From Cetobacterium sp. UBA6069 (GTDB taxonomy: Bacteria; Fusobacteriota; Fusobacteriia; Fusobacteriales; Fusobacteriaceae), in NCBI GenBank assembly GCA_002428805.1, contig DIXX01000007.1, forward strand, positions 1 to 24,267: a stretch of 24,267 nucleotides of DNA, in the 5' to 3' direction. Shown piece after piece: positions 24,219-24,267 of the stretch (the first letter of the stretch is position 1; every line of letters starts with the position of its first letter). The notes below the pieces were generated by a model. It was given only the letters and a program-made list of their open reading frames with translations. It was not told where the DNA came from and did not search any database. Position numbers and translations under genes: made by a program.

Positions 24219-24267
24219 AGAATCCTCTCCTTCAATTTTATCTTTTACAAAAAATAAAAAAATGGCG

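Noticed and set aside
1..24267. Mobile elements, CRISPR arrays, tRNA or rRNA genes
   Set aside because: No direct-repeat arrays, transposase-like proteins or cloverleaf-like sequence were seen; gene order is compact and uniform.

Overview
The window is 24,267 bases of AT-rich chromosomal DNA, densely coding. All 22 genes lie on the minus strand, so transcription runs from high to low coordinates. Gaps are short; the longest is about 180 bases, ahead of pnp. There are no rRNA, tRNA, CRISPR or mobile-element features. The mix of Gram-negative envelope genes (ExbB/ExbD/TonB, a large exported TPR protein) with Firmicutes-like housekeeping genes (PlsY, YggT, DUF116, rplI-dnaB, strong AGGAGG ribosome sites) and AT-rich DNA suggests a member of Fusobacteriota, such as Cetobacterium, Fusobacterium or a relative. 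This is inference from gene content and was not checked by search.

In transcription order the layout is as follows. (A) An FtsW/RodA-type SEDS protein, whose terminator overlaps its stop codon. (B) pnp, with its own promoter, a long 5' leader hairpin and a terminator. (C) rimO, pgsA and a YggT protein, ending in a terminator. (D) rsmH, an FtsL-like protein, rlmD-type rRNA methyltransferase, plsY, gpsA, a sigma-70 family factor and dnaN, ending in a strong terminator. (E) After a clear promoter: a DUF116 protein, a 951-residue TPR protein, a small two-ended membrane protein, exbB, exbD, tonB, an NtrC-like regulator and dnaX. (F) After a promoter abutting the dnaX stop: a polytopic membrane protein (possibly DUF2232), rplI, dnaB and a U32-family protein that runs off the window.

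Replication (dnaN, dnaX, dnaB), translation and RNA metabolism (rplI, rimO, rsmH, rlmD, pnp), phospholipid synthesis (gpsA, plsY, pgsA), cell-wall growth (FtsW/RodA, FtsL-like) and envelope energisation (TPR to TonB) are interleaved in the operons. Most of this is ordinary core genome.

The items most worth a second look are: the pnp leader, which looks built like the RNase III/PNPase autocontrol hairpin of enterobacteria; the NtrC-like regulator, whose receiver and AAA+ active sites are both eroded although its DNA-binding end is intact; the RlmD-like enzyme that lacks two of the four expected iron-sulfur cysteines; and the TPR/small protein/ExbB/ExbD/TonB module. I did not find a clearly new multi-gene system.
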